Shown here in pieces: positions 9,051 to 18,081 of a stretch of DNA of 64,000 nucleotides. The DNA is from Veillonella parvula. Its GTDB lineage: Bacteria > Bacillota > Negativicutes > Veillonellales > Veillonellaceae. The stretch covers positions 1,469,001-1,533,000 of the forward strand of contig NZ_CP138632.1 of the NCBI RefSeq assembly GCF_036456085.1. Reading direction: 5' to 3'. Every line of letters begins with the position of its first letter. Positions within the stretch are counted from its first letter, which is position 1. The notes beneath the pieces are model-generated. The model was not told where the DNA came from. It made no database searches and saw only the letters and a program-made list of their open reading frames with translations. Both the position numbers and the translations under genes were made by a program.

Positions 9051-10004
9051 CTATGGTAACAATGTTTGATCTACAAACTCTGAATAGCTCGGCACATTTT
9101 TGATTAAATCAATATGTGTCATGTGATGCACGAGCGCATTGTAACGCTCCTCTGTAAGGGCTAAATCTTTAAACCCAATCACTTTGAGGGAACGTTCAAT
9201 AACAGGATCCTTAAACTTCATGTATTTTAAGGAAATCTCCTTTTGCGCCTCCGGATGCTCGTCTAAATATGTACCTGCATCGAGATAAGCTTTTGTGAAA
9301 GCCTTCGCCAAATCGTGGTGTTCATCGACGAATTGACCGTTGAATACGAGGGCGCAGCAAATATTGTCATGCCATAAGTGATCAGGGTCTTCAAAGACCT
9401 TCCCAGCTCCCATTTCTATAGCAAGAGAACCGAAAGGCTCCGCCACGCTATATCCAGCGATTTGACCGACCGACAATGCGGACGGCATTTCGGGAGGACT
9501 CATCTCCACTATCTGTACGTCCTTCTCGCTAAGACCCGCCCGTTCAAGCATGAGGTCTACGAGGATTTTTTGAGTTGATTGCTTATGAGGGATAGCAAAG
9601 GATTTGCCTTTTAAATCCTGTACAGAGTTAATATCGTTATTTACAACGATAATGTTACCTTCCGTATGACCTAATGCCGCTGCGCGCACATCTATGCCCT
9701 GTTCACGAGCCTTTACACCGAGCTCAACGAGAACGGCTGCAGCGTCTACTTTACCGGTGTTGAGCGCATCCATGAGTTCCGGCCAGGAACCGTATTTAAC
9801 AAGCTCTACATGAACGGGACCATCTGCTGTCTCCAGTTCCTTCATAGCAAATACGGGTAGCGCATGCGTAATCGGTAAATACGCAACGCGCACGGTTTTT
9901 AATTCTTGGGCGGTCTTTGGTTTACTGTGTTCATGATAACCATACGCTAGCCCACTTACTATCAACAGCACGATAGCAATGAATAGATACCAAAATTTCT
10001 TCAT
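9051..10004 (-). CDS. ABC transporter substrate-binding protein, NMT1/SsuA-like
   Basis: A 317-residue binding protein. An N-terminal hydrophobic segment (about residues 4-22) works as a signal peptide or membrane anchor; no lipobox cysteine is present. The mature part starts with VRVAYLPITHALPVFAMKE, and further on GKVDAAAVLVELGVKA and the PPEMPSALSVGQIAGYSVAEP region are typical of the NMT1/SsuA type-II binding fold. It is the first gene of the importer operon. Candidate ligands include sulfonates, nitrate, bicarbonate and pyrimidine precursors. The start at 10004 has a GAGGGG site. Confidence 0.9.
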   Translation of the reverse strand: MKKFWYLFIAIVLLIVSGLAYGYHEHSKPKTAQELKTVRVAYLPITHALPVFAMKELETADGPVHVELVKYGSWPELMDALNTGKVDAAAVLVELGVKAREQGIDVRAAALGHTEGNIIVVNNDINSVQDLKGKSFAIPHKQSTQKILVDLMLERAGLSEKDVQIVEMSPPEMPSALSVGQIAGYSVAEPFGSLAIEMGAGKVFEDPDHLWHDNICCALVFNGQFVDEHHDLAKAFTKAYLDAGTYLDEHPEAQKEISLKYMKFKDPVIERSLKVIGFKDLALTEERYNALVHHMTHIDLIKNVPSYSEFVDQTLLP

Positions 10005-10323
10005 AATGTCCCCTCTTTCTACCTCACAACAAGGGGCGTTTATGACTCATATCATTTTCCGCATTTTTCTAAACCTTAGATGAAATCAGGCTTTAGAACA
10101 CCTCGTCTTCTAAACTTAATATATCCTACTATATCAATATGTATTAATTATGTCAATAAATCATATTAATATTGTAGGTATTATTATTTATGTACGAAAA
10201 ATGTCAATATAGACAAGATCCTATTTATTTAAATAATTATTTTAATATAAAAGGCAAATAAATAGATAGTATATAGAGGATCAACACCAGTAAACTTTCA
10301 GATAACATAAAGCTGCAAGATTT

Positions 10324-10398
10324 TAATTAACCAAAAACAGCAAACAACTAATTAACAAAAAGTGGTAAGGTGCTAATTAACAAAAAACAGATAGTATT
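10324..10398. repeat. Three imperfect 25-bp tandem repeats
   Basis: TAATTAAC(C)AAAAA recurs at 10324, 10349 and 10374, exactly 25 bp apart, with a GTGG or ACAG tail in each. The spacing is close to 2.5 helical turns, so alternate copies face opposite sides of the helix. The third copy runs into the long palindrome at 10383-10472. Confidence 0.8.
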
Positions 10399-10472
10399 CG
10401 TTGTGATATGTACCCCCCCTTTACTAGACAACCAGTAAAGGGGATACATATCATTGGATACTACCTGTTTTT
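10383..10472. repeat. 90-bp imperfect palindrome, probable bidirectional terminator or mobile remnant
   Basis: The inner 10-bp stem (CCCCTTTACT at 10416-10425 with AGTAAAGGGG at 10434-10443) continues through GATATGTA/TACATATC and TAGTAT/ATACTA to outer ends AAAAACAG and CTGTTTTT. It lies 23 bp past the stop of the glycosyltransferase gene and could terminate it. It is several times longer than the other terminators here. Confidence 0.75.
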
Positions 10473-10494
10473 AATGTTTATTAAGTTTTCATAA

Positions 10495-12126
10495 TTATTT
10501 GAATAGAGTCTTTTTATTTAGTACGTAAACTTCAGATGTACCTGCTTCACTAGACTCAGACACATGTGGATAAATGGAGGACTGACGGAAATGCTTAATT
10601 TCCCCTTTAGGAACGATTAACATAAGTGGCTTACCAGATTCGATAATCTTGTTAAATTCCTCTTCACTTACTTGTTCCATAAGATATTTCTTCTGCCATT
10701 CAGCGCTACGTTTTTTTAATTTATCTCGATCATCCCAGCGGCTTTCATCACCATTAATCTTGATAACCTTATGGCCCGTATAATACACAACAGCCGTACT
10801 ATAGCCGTTATAGTAATAGACATCCCCTTCATAGGAATCCACTACTGGAACAACATCAATATTACTACGTTGCTTAACGAATGGCTCTAAACCTTCCATA
10901 ACAACTATAGAAGATATAACCATCGTACCAAGGACAATAATTGTAACTAAACGATATCCTCTTTTCGTATACCATGTATAGAACATAGCCAATATTGCCA
11001 TAGCAACCACGACATAGAGCAAACAATAAAAACCCCATGGTGCGAAGAAAGAACCTGCTACATAAGCAATCCACAAAAGCAACGTCGGCCCCATAATAAT
11101 CCATTTTAAGGCTCTAGATTTGCCTTTGCGAATAAGCTTCATAACGCCCAAAGCACCGATAGCACTAAATGGGACTAAGCTAACAAAGGTATATAGAGGG
11201 TATTTTGTTGCCATCAAGGTGTAGAATAGCACAATTCCAACACCCCAAGTCATATTATAGATAAACCCTGTATGACGTTGTTTAAAGCCATCGATTATAC
11301 CGTAAATAACAGCACCCGTCCACGGCATAGAAGCACCAAGGAAGATAGCGAGATAATACCACCACACATTATCTTCTGGATGTTCCGACTGAGTAGCACG
11401 CGTTACATTGTGAAGTCCTAAGAAGCCATTGATAAAGTCTTGACCATGAACACTATACATGTATACATACCACGGCAAACAAACTACACAAAAGGCTAAA
11501 ATGCCACGCCAATCGAAGATGGCTTTCACCATAGACCAAGAACGATTAATACCTGCAAAAACAAGTAGAATCATACCAGGCAACACAATGGCTACCGGAC
11601 CTTTAGTGAGTACGCCTAACGCAGCGAATACATAGGCCACAATCATGGCATACGGTTTCTGTTCCACCAGTCCCTTGTAGGAGTAAATCATGACCATCAA
11701 TGTCGTATAAAGGAGCACCATATCCGTAATAACGCCATGAGCTACGGTCCAGAACATGAGAGATGTGCCTAGAACGGATGCCCCAATGAGACCAAGTGCC
11801 CACTTACCGCTCATGGTACGCGTAGATTGATACATGGTCGCCACCGACAAAGCACCGAAAATAGCACTCGGTAGGCGCACCACCCAATCAGCAATTCCAA
11901 AAATTTTAAAGCCAAGAGCAATGAGCCAATAAATCATGATGGGTTTATCGTACCAATAAGTACCATAAATCTGCGGAGATAGCCAATCACCTGAAAGAAC
12001 CATTTCCTTTGCCGTTAACGCATAATTAGATTCAACGGGATCTGTAACAGGCAACATATTATTGCCAAACATATAAAACACTAGCCACACAATAAATACG
12101 ACTGGTGTTAATCGAGAGAGTTTCAT
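10495..12126 (-). CDS. ArnT/PMT-like glycosyltransferase (GT39/GT83 family)
   Basis: A 543-residue integral-membrane glycosyltransferase of the lipid-phosphate-sugar type. The first extracytoplasmic loop contains TDPVESNYALTAKEM (about residues 28-42), with the acidic residue expected to coordinate the metal or phosphate donor, followed by WYDKPIMIYWL typical of the ArnT/dolichyl-phosphate mannosyltransferase group. About ten to twelve hydrophobic segments cover residues 10-415, and a soluble extracytoplasmic domain of about 125 residues follows. In a diderm cell it could modify lipid A or another envelope glycan; donor and acceptor are not known. It lies 10 bp after the DedA gene, probably in one operon. 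Confidence 0.85.
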   Translation of the reverse strand: MKLSRLTPVVFIVWLVFYMFGNNMLPVTDPVESNYALTAKEMVLSGDWLSPQIYGTYWYDKPIMIYWLIALGFKIFGIADWVVRLPSAIFGALSVATMYQSTRTMSGKWALGLIGASVLGTSLMFWTVAHGVITDMVLLYTTLMVMIYSYKGLVEQKPYAMIVAYVFAALGVLTKGPVAIVLPGMILLVFAGINRSWSMVKAIFDWRGILAFCVVCLPWYVYMYSVHGQDFINGFLGLHNVTRATQSEHPEDNVWWYYLAIFLGASMPWTGAVIYGIIDGFKQRHTGFIYNMTWGVGIVLFYTLMATKYPLYTFVSLVPFSAIGALGVMKLIRKGKSRALKWIIMGPTLLLWIAYVAGSFFAPWGFYCLLYVVVAMAILAMFYTWYTKRGYRLVTIIVLGTMVISSIVVMEGLEPFVKQRSNIDVVPVVDSYEGDVYYYNGYSTAVVYYTGHKVIKINGDESRWDDRDKLKKRSAEWQKKYLMEQVSEEEFNKIIESGKPLMLIVPKGEIKHFRQSSIYPHVSESSEAGTSEVYVLNKKTLFK

Positions 12127-12136
12127 AAGGGCCTCC

Positions 12137-12724
12137 TTATCGACGATTACGATAGTATCTAAAGCCCAGTACTACAGCTATAATGACAAATACAACGATC
12201 ATAACAATCAAGAACTCATGATTGTACTCGATAAGGTCTTGCCAATTTTCACCAAGTACCTTGCCTAAGTAAACGAGCAAAATCGTCCAAGGAATCGTAC
12301 CGAGTACCGTCCAGATGATGAAATGCCACATGGGATAGCGTGCCATTCCTGCAGGGAAGGAGATAAAGGTACGAACACCAGGTAAAAGTCGACCAAAAAA
12401 TACAGCTACACCGCCATATTTATTAAACATCTTTTCTGCCAGTTCAAATTTATGTTCATTAAAGAATATATATTTACCATATTTCAATAATAAAGGGCGC
12501 CCACCATGCTCACCCATCCAGTAGGATACTATAGAACCAACAATACCTGCTAAGATACCTACCACCATTGTTGTATGCATATCAAATATGCCTTGAGCTA
12601 TCAAATACCCCGCAAAACCAAGTACGATTTCACTTGGAATAGGCACGTTAGCATTTTCTAGAACCATTGCAATAAACATGGCCGTATAGCCATATGTTTC
12701 CATAAACGAAATAATATATTCCAC
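12137..12724 (-). CDS. DedA family membrane protein
   Basis: A 195-residue protein with the SNARE-associated/DedA pattern: ENANVPIPSEIVLGFAGYL near residues 23-41, the conserved GRLLPGVRTFISFPAG at about 112-127, and four to five hydrophobic segments. DedA proteins are inner-membrane transporters thought to flip lipid carriers such as undecaprenyl phosphate or phosphatidylethanolamine. The pairing with an ArnT-like transferase that uses a lipid-linked sugar fits a carrier-recycling role (inference). The start at 12724 has only a weak ribosome site. Confidence 0.9.
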   Translation of the reverse strand: MEYIISFMETYGYTAMFIAMVLENANVPIPSEIVLGFAGYLIAQGIFDMHTTMVVGILAGIVGSIVSYWMGEHGGRPLLLKYGKYIFFNEHKFELAEKMFNKYGGVAVFFGRLLPGVRTFISFPAGMARYPMWHFIIWTVLGTIPWTILLVYLGKVLGENWQDLIEYNHEFLIVMIVVFVIIAVVLGFRYYRNRR

Positions 12725-12836
12725 TATTTTACCTCATTAAAAATCCCCATCCGGGTTCTATAATGTACTTATGCTTGTACATCATTTCGTGAAAATTTCA
12801 CCCAACCATTTGGTACACCATATATTTTACCATAAT

Positions 12837-12868
12837 AAAGAGACCCTCACCACAGGTGGGGTCTCTTT
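12837..12868 (-). terminator. Intrinsic terminator of the iron/corrinoid uptake operon
   Basis: A strong GC-rich stem of about 14 bp with a 3-nt loop, flanked by A and T runs. It lies 107 bp past the ATPase stop and upstream of the DedA gene, so it isolates the two units. Confidence 0.8.
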
Positions 12869-12974
12869 AAGGTATAAACAGTATGCAATTTTCGAAATAG
12901 CTTTTTTGCTATTGTGTACATTTCAGTAAAAACAGCTAACAATTAACTAGTATATAGCATTTAAGTTCCTCTAT

Positions 12975-13763
12975 TTAAGCAAGACCATATGGTACACATA
13001 TAGGACATGTTTCTTCACTGCGAGGACTTTGTAAAATATCCGCTTTAATACCGAACCAGTCTGCTAAATTCTCTGGGGTCATCATCATATGCGGAGTTCC
13101 ATCACCTACAATAGCTCCCTCTTTAAGGGCAATAATGCGGTCACTATAGCGCAAAGCTAGATTCAAATCATGGAGCACCATAACGACCATAATATTTCGT
13201 TCCCGCTGTGTGCGTTTAACTAGCTCCATCAACTCAATTTGATGACGACTGTCAAGATAAGTAGTCGGTTCATCGAGGAGTAGAATATTCGGTTCTTGCG
13301 CCAAACTTAATGAAAGCCATACGCGTTGCCGTTCACCTCCGGATAGTTCCCCTATTTGCCGATACCGATATTTCCATACATCTGTGCATTTCATCGCCTG
13401 CTCCACAGCAGCTAAATCCGCATCAGATAGTTCCTTAAAAATCGATACATACGGATTTCGTCCGGATCGAACCAATTGCTCAACTAACATTCCTGCAGGG
13501 GCGGTCGTAATTTGCGGTAACAAAGCTATATGGCGCGCTAATTCCTTCGTATTCCACGAATGTAAAGATTTTTCATCCAGCGATATGGTGCCTTGTTTTA
13601 TCTTGATAAGTCGCGCCAAAGCTTTCAAAAACGTTGATTTTCCCGAACCATTTGGACCAATGATAGATATTATTTCCGATTTATCAAAGACGATAGATTG
13701 ATTCTCCAGTATCAATCGTTTTCCATAGCCTACCGTTATATTATCGACTGTTAACACACTCAT
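12975..13763 (-). CDS. ABC transporter ATP-binding protein, FecE/FhuC/BtuD family
   Basis: A 262-residue ATPase with Walker A IIGPNGSGKST (about residues 34-44), signature LSGGERQRV (about 138-146) and Walker B ILLLDEPTTYLD (about 160-171), with the H-loop in VLHDLNLALRYSD. The YLD after the Walker B and the DLNLA motif are characteristic of siderophore, haem and cobalamin importers. Its ATG overlaps the permease stop by 4 bp, so it is translationally coupled. It is the last gene of the apparent exbB-to-ATPase operon. The ligand cannot be decided between ferric siderophore, haem and corrinoid. Confidence 0.93.
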   Translation of the reverse strand: MSVLTVDNITVGYGKRLILENQSIVFDKSEIISIIGPNGSGKSTFLKALARLIKIKQGTISLDEKSLHSWNTKELARHIALLPQITTAPAGMLVEQLVRSGRNPYVSIFKELSDADLAAVEQAMKCTDVWKYRYRQIGELSGGERQRVWLSLSLAQEPNILLLDEPTTYLDSRHQIELMELVKRTQRERNIMVVMVLHDLNLALRYSDRIIALKEGAIVGDGTPHMMMTPENLADWFGIKADILQSPRSEETCPICVPYGLA

Positions 13764-14761
13764 CTTCGCCCCACCCCTTTCAATAGATACAAGAAGAATG
13801 GAGCACCCAAGAAGCTCATCAGTACGCCTACAGGAATTTCACCAGGCGCAATCATCATGCGCGCCAATGTATCTGCATAAACAATTAATATGCCACCAAA
13901 GACCATAGACGTAGGAATCAAATAACGATAATCTACACCTACGATGAGGCGCGCCACATGAGGCACTATAAGGCCTACAAATCCCAACATCCCCGACACA
14001 CTCACCGCTGATGCGGCTAGCAAAGAGGCTAATACGAGCAATGACAATCGACATCTTTCAACATGTACCCCCAAGGTACGTGCCGTGTCATCACCTAAAC
14101 TGAGCAATGTAAGCCATCTGATAGATATCATAGATCCAATAATGCCCATAGCCGTATAAGGCCAGATCATCATCACATCGTCCCAGCTGCGCCCTACAAA
14201 ACCACCTGCCATCCAGCTCACCGTTCCTTGAACACGATCCGGATAAAACACGGACAAAATCGTATTAAACCCGCCGAAGAAAGCCGCTACAGCCACACCG
14301 GCTAAGATAAGGCGCAACGGATTAAGTCCACCTTGCCAAGAAATACCGTAAACCAAAAACGATGCCACCAACGCACCAATAAAAGCACCAATAGGAACAA
14401 GCATAACGTAAGTAGGCATGAGAATCATGATGATCATAGCCGCCAAAGCACCGCCAGAGGTAATACCGATAATGCCGGGATCCGCCAAAGGATTTCGCAA
14501 GATGCCTTGTAAAATCACGCCAGCTAAGGCAAGATTCATGCCCGCTAAAAATCCCACTACAACACGTGGTAAGCGTATAGTCATGATAATTTGACCAATT
14601 TTTGATGTATCGCCACCCATTATGATTTGGTATAATTCGCTCCAAGTTAATGGAACGGCGCCCAATTTCATACTCAGTAACACACCTGCTATTAACAGAA
14701 TCAGCGCAGCCACAAAAACGCGTAAGCCACGACGTTCCTGCACATTAATGAGATTGTCCAT
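13760..14761 (-). CDS. ABC transporter permease, FecCD/BtuC family
   Basis: A permease of about 333 residues with nine to ten hydrophobic segments. Family motifs visible are MNLALAGVILQGILRNPLADP (about residues 75-95), PLRLILAGVAVAAFFG (about 148-163) and GFVGLIVPHVARLIVG (about 262-277), as in BtuC/FhuB. I chose the ATG at 14761: it has an AAAGGTG site and lies inside the end of the binding-protein gene (17-bp overlap), whereas an in-frame start at 14821 would overlap by 77 bp. It moves the ligand delivered by the binding protein across the inner membrane. Confidence 0.93.
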   Translation of the reverse strand: MDNLINVQERRGLRVFVAALILLIAGVLLSMKLGAVPLTWSELYQIIMGGDTSKIGQIIMTIRLPRVVVGFLAGMNLALAGVILQGILRNPLADPGIIGITSGGALAAMIIMILMPTYVMLVPIGAFIGALVASFLVYGISWQGGLNPLRLILAGVAVAAFFGGFNTILSVFYPDRVQGTVSWMAGGFVGRSWDDVMMIWPYTAMGIIGSMISIRWLTLLSLGDDTARTLGVHVERCRLSLLVLASLLAASAVSVSGMLGFVGLIVPHVARLIVGVDYRYLIPTSMVFGGILIVYADTLARMMIAPGEIPVGVLMSFLGAPFFLYLLKGVGRR

Positions 14762-15728
14762 ATAACACCTTTTCCGCATATAATAACACTTGATCCATTC
14801 GGGCGGTCGGCACCGACGCAAACAACGGACCCGGCAAGACCTCTATATTCCCATTAGCAATAGCAGGTACATTCTGCCATGCCGGCGTTTTAAAAGCCTT
14901 TTTAAAAGCTGCTATATCTTTCTCACCGCTACTGCCATGATTAATCAAGATAACCTTGTCACAATCAAGAACGGCCATCGTCTCCAGATTAAGCGGAATA
15001 TATCCATCCAAAGCATTCTCCGATACATCTTGTGGCAAATATACATCAGCCACATTTTTTGCTCCTAATCTTTGGAAAATATCTCCCACATATGTTTTAC
15101 TGGAGGCTAGTTGATAACTCGTAGGCGTCCCAAAAACGATGAGAACACGCGGCGCAGACTCATCTTTATGCCGCTGTATGATTTCTGTTAGGATATCATT
15201 ATATTTCTGGACCAATGCAGCCGCCTCCCTATCATGACCAGTCATAGCGCCCACATGCCGAATATGGTCCATGATGTCATCATAATTGGAGGATAGATGG
15301 TAAAAGCTAGGAATATGATTCTCATTAAATGCTTTGCGCAACGCCGTTTGAAACGGCATGGCAATGCCGATAACGAGATTCGGATCGGACATAATAATTC
15401 GTTCAATACTTGGAGATACAGCACTATTCATATTTGGATACTGTGCAATTTTAGCCTGCACCTCTGCCGGTAACTCCCTTGAATTTACTACGCCTACCGG
15501 GCTAACACCTAAAGCGATGAGTAATTCGCTATCTGCCGAAGAAATAGATACTACTCGACTTGCCACACTCGGCAACGACACAATTTGCTTCGTATCATCT
15601 TCAATCTGAATAGCACCTGCCTCGCTGAATACCTCTCGCTTGCCTTCAAAACTTATAACCGTAGTGAAAGCTCCCACAACGGCCACAATCCCCAATAAAC
15701 ATAATAACGGCCTATTGATAATAATCAC
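14745..15728 (-). CDS. Iron-complex/corrinoid ABC transporter substrate-binding protein
   Basis: A 327-residue periplasmic binding protein. An N-terminal hydrophobic segment (about 5-25) acts as a signal or anchor without a lipobox. The mature part shows the class III binding fold: SRVVSISSADSELLIALGVSPVGV (about 57-80, quoted in part), a long central helix with RHVGAMTGHDREA, and a C-terminal lobe. This is the FecB/BtuF/FepB class that receives ferric siderophore, haem or vitamin B12 from the outer-membrane receptor. It lies 123 bp after the receptor gene and overlaps the permease gene. Confidence 0.9.
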   Translation of the reverse strand: MIIINRPLLCLLGIVAVVGAFTTVISFEGKREVFSEAGAIQIEDDTKQIVSLPSVASRVVSISSADSELLIALGVSPVGVVNSRELPAEVQAKIAQYPNMNSAVSPSIERIIMSDPNLVIGIAMPFQTALRKAFNENHIPSFYHLSSNYDDIMDHIRHVGAMTGHDREAAALVQKYNDILTEIIQRHKDESAPRVLIVFGTPTSYQLASSKTYVGDIFQRLGAKNVADVYLPQDVSENALDGYIPLNLETMAVLDCDKVILINHGSSGEKDIAAFKKAFKTPAWQNVPAIANGNIEVLPGPLFASVPTARMDQVLLYAEKVLYGQSH

Positions 15729-15789
15729 CTCGCAGATAACTTATGCAAGCTAAACCTCATAGATTATAATTTCAAATTAATACCACTAT

Positions 15790-15833
15790 ATTATGTATGA
15801 AATACATGCATTAAAGCCTCAGCATTTCATACA
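15790..15833 (-). repeat. Inverted repeat between receptor and binding-protein genes
   Basis: TGTATGAAAT and ATTTCATACA form a perfect 10-bp inverted repeat around a 20-nt loop within the 123-bp gap. No T-run follows, so it may be an mRNA stability or processing element rather than a terminator. Confidence 0.5.
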
Positions 15834-15851
15834 CACATTAATATCTCACTA

Positions 15852-17918
15852 TTACATACGCAGGTTAAGGCCCATGCGGTAAGTGGCGCCATGAATATCT
15901 CGTAAGTCTTGTTTTTCACCAAATATATTTTCAACCCCTACATACATGGATGCATTGTCATTCAACTGACGAGTCACCATGATGTTCCATGTTTGAATGT
16001 TTTTCTTTTTCGGGATGCTGAGACGTGGGTTAACAACAATAGCATCAATGCCATCAAGGTAGTTAATGTAATAATTACCCCAGAACGCACCAGTCCAACG
16101 ACCTTGATGATAATTAACACCACCACTGAATACATGGCGACCACGGTTTAACAGACGGTCGTGGGTCACGTCATTTTTCGCATCCAAATATGTATAATTG
16201 CCGAATACATCCCATTTATCATTGAGTCTATGATTTACAGATAATTCCACACCTTGCAATACAGCACGAGGTAAATTGGAATACGAAACATAAATTCGGC
16301 GATTTGCCATATCAATACGATTAGCACCGCTTTCAATATAATTTTTAATAACATTGTGGAAATAGGACGCCTTAACATTTGTCCGTTTCCAATCTTTTTC
16401 TACAGAGAAATCAAAGTTATATGAGCTTTCAGGTTTCAAATTAGGATTACCTTGCAAATATATATCGAAAGCTCCTAATCGTCCTCTCGGCACATTAGAT
16501 GCCATAAGCCAATGATGATACATTTCCGTCATACCAGGTGTGGAATAGCCTGCACCATAATTCATTTTAAAGCGAAGACTATCATTTGCTTTATAGGTAA
16601 CACCAATCTTAGGCGACCAATGGCTATCAAATGCATTTGACGTATCGTAGCGAACAGCAGGAATAATTACCCATTTACGACTAGGTTTCCATTGATGTTG
16701 CACAAAGTAACTACCGTAATTAATGGTTGCCTTACCCGCGGTATCTGTAATACCTTCTCGAGTTCTTGACCATGCTATGGAGCCATTATTAATACGCGTA
16801 CTAATCGCTTCTTGACGACGGAATTGAACGCCATACGTCAAGAGATTCTTCTTATCAATTGCCGTGTTAACCTGTGCGTCTGTAATCCATTCTTTATTAT
16901 AATATTCATCCCAAATGGATAGTTTTTTTATGCCACCCGTGCGCTTATATTGATCATAAGTGTCTTTGTAATGATTGTAGTAAGACTGCACCATAAGCGA
17001 TGACCGACCGCGACGGCCATTCCAACGAAGACCTGTGCTTGTAGTAGTCGTATTTTTATCAACCGATTGAGTTAATGCGCTACCCTTTTTCGTATTCATA
17101 TCCAAGTCTTCAGTTTCTCGATCTATAAAGAAGGAAAATTTATCCCTTTTTCCCGCTTGATAAGATACGTCAAAATGAAGCGGTATTCGGTCACCATGAT
17201 AATTATTATCCGAGCCAGAATCATTATTACCCGCTATATTCCTGCGAATACCTGCACCAATCGATCCGTTCCACTTTCCTTTTTGCCCACTACGAGCCAA
17301 TACATTGAAGTTATATCCTGTCGCACTCGATGCATCACGACGAGAAATTTCAGTATTAACCTCTACACTTGGCTTTCTAGATTGCTTTGTAATAATATTA
17401 ATAACCCCACCATTCGCCTCAGAACCATAAAGGGCACTCGACGGTCCACGAGTTATTTCGATGCGTTCCACATTATCCATGCCTTGGCGAAGCCAGCCCA
17501 TGGCGTTAGCTCTCGTTTTCGTCAATTCTCCCGTAACACGTCGTCCATCAATAAGAATTAATGTATGACGAGATTCGGCACCACGCATCGTAATATTTTG
17601 TCCACCGTGGGCATCGGTGCTGAAAGCAACGCCTGGCACACTTTGTAAGGCTTGCTCTAAATTACGATATTGGCGATCTTTAATTTCCTCTTGTGAAATA
17701 ATCGTTGTCGCGATTGGCACATCGCGAACTAATGCCTCCGTACGAGTAGCCGTAACCGTAATATCTTTCATGCGTCTTGACTGCTCATCACTCACAGTAT
17801 TTTGAGATTCATTCACACTATCTACACTTGTAGAACTATTATTTTCTGCACCTACCACACCTGCAACAGACGTTAGACATACAACACACAATAGTGCTGC
17901 CCATGACTTTTTCATCAC
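15852..17918 (-). CDS. TonB-dependent outer-membrane receptor
   Basis: A 688-residue receptor. Residues 1-24 form a signal peptide cleaved after VVGA. A TonB-box-like DITVTATRTEA lies at about residues 52-62. The plug domain follows, with QALQSVPGVAFS, NITMRGAESRHTLILIDG and VERIEITRGPSSALYGSEANGGVINIIT. A 22-stranded barrel makes up the rest, ending in an aromatic-poor YRMGLNLRM with terminal M in place of the usual F. It imports a scarce ligand (iron complex, haem or cobalamin) with energy from the neighbouring ExbBD-TonB. It lies 163 bp after tonB. A terminator-like hairpin in between (18042-18073) suggests lower or independent transcription. Confidence 0.93.
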   Translation of the reverse strand: MMKKSWAALLCVVCLTSVAGVVGAENNSSTSVDSVNESQNTVSDEQSRRMKDITVTATRTEALVRDVPIATTIISQEEIKDRQYRNLEQALQSVPGVAFSTDAHGGQNITMRGAESRHTLILIDGRRVTGELTKTRANAMGWLRQGMDNVERIEITRGPSSALYGSEANGGVINIITKQSRKPSVEVNTEISRRDASSATGYNFNVLARSGQKGKWNGSIGAGIRRNIAGNNDSGSDNNYHGDRIPLHFDVSYQAGKRDKFSFFIDRETEDLDMNTKKGSALTQSVDKNTTTTSTGLRWNGRRGRSSLMVQSYYNHYKDTYDQYKRTGGIKKLSIWDEYYNKEWITDAQVNTAIDKKNLLTYGVQFRRQEAISTRINNGSIAWSRTREGITDTAGKATINYGSYFVQHQWKPSRKWVIIPAVRYDTSNAFDSHWSPKIGVTYKANDSLRFKMNYGAGYSTPGMTEMYHHWLMASNVPRGRLGAFDIYLQGNPNLKPESSYNFDFSVEKDWKRTNVKASYFHNVIKNYIESGANRIDMANRRIYVSYSNLPRAVLQGVELSVNHRLNDKWDVFGNYTYLDAKNDVTHDRLLNRGRHVFSGGVNYHQGRWTGAFWGNYYINYLDGIDAIVVNPRLSIPKKKNIQTWNIMVTRQLNDNASMYVGVENIFGEKQDLRDIHGATYRMGLNLRM

Positions 17919-18041
17919 ACACCTCCAGAAAATATATTAGGGCTCTAATAGTATAAAACGATATCTAATCTCAATTATATATTCATCAGGAATAACTATC
18001 AATATTATTTTATGTTATCAAAGTAATATATATACATATAA

Positions 18042-18073
18042 AAAAACTAGTATCCATAAAGATACTAGTTTTT
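18042..18073 (-). terminator. Terminator-like hairpin between tonB and the receptor gene
   Basis: A perfect 13-bp stem (AAAAACTAGTATC with GATACTAGTTTTT) and a 6-nt loop lie 9 bp past the tonB stop. It should reduce read-through into the receptor gene, or the receptor has its own promoter between 17919 and 18040. Confidence 0.8.
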
Positions 18074-18081
18074 CATTATAC

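Larger units (their letters stand above)
10005..10494. other. 490-bp intergenic region with tandem repeats and a long palindrome
   Basis: Starting from the importer gene, the minus-strand leader contains a weak stem-loop (about 10060-10100). The rest is very AT-rich apart from the 25-bp tandem repeats (10324-10398) and the long palindrome (10383-10472), listed separately. No coding sequence is credible. Confidence 0.6.

Noticed and set aside
10005-10110. Riboswitch (TPP or guanidine type) before the NitT/TauT operon
   Set aside because: A weak stem-loop is present, but none of the conserved core bases of these riboswitches are found.
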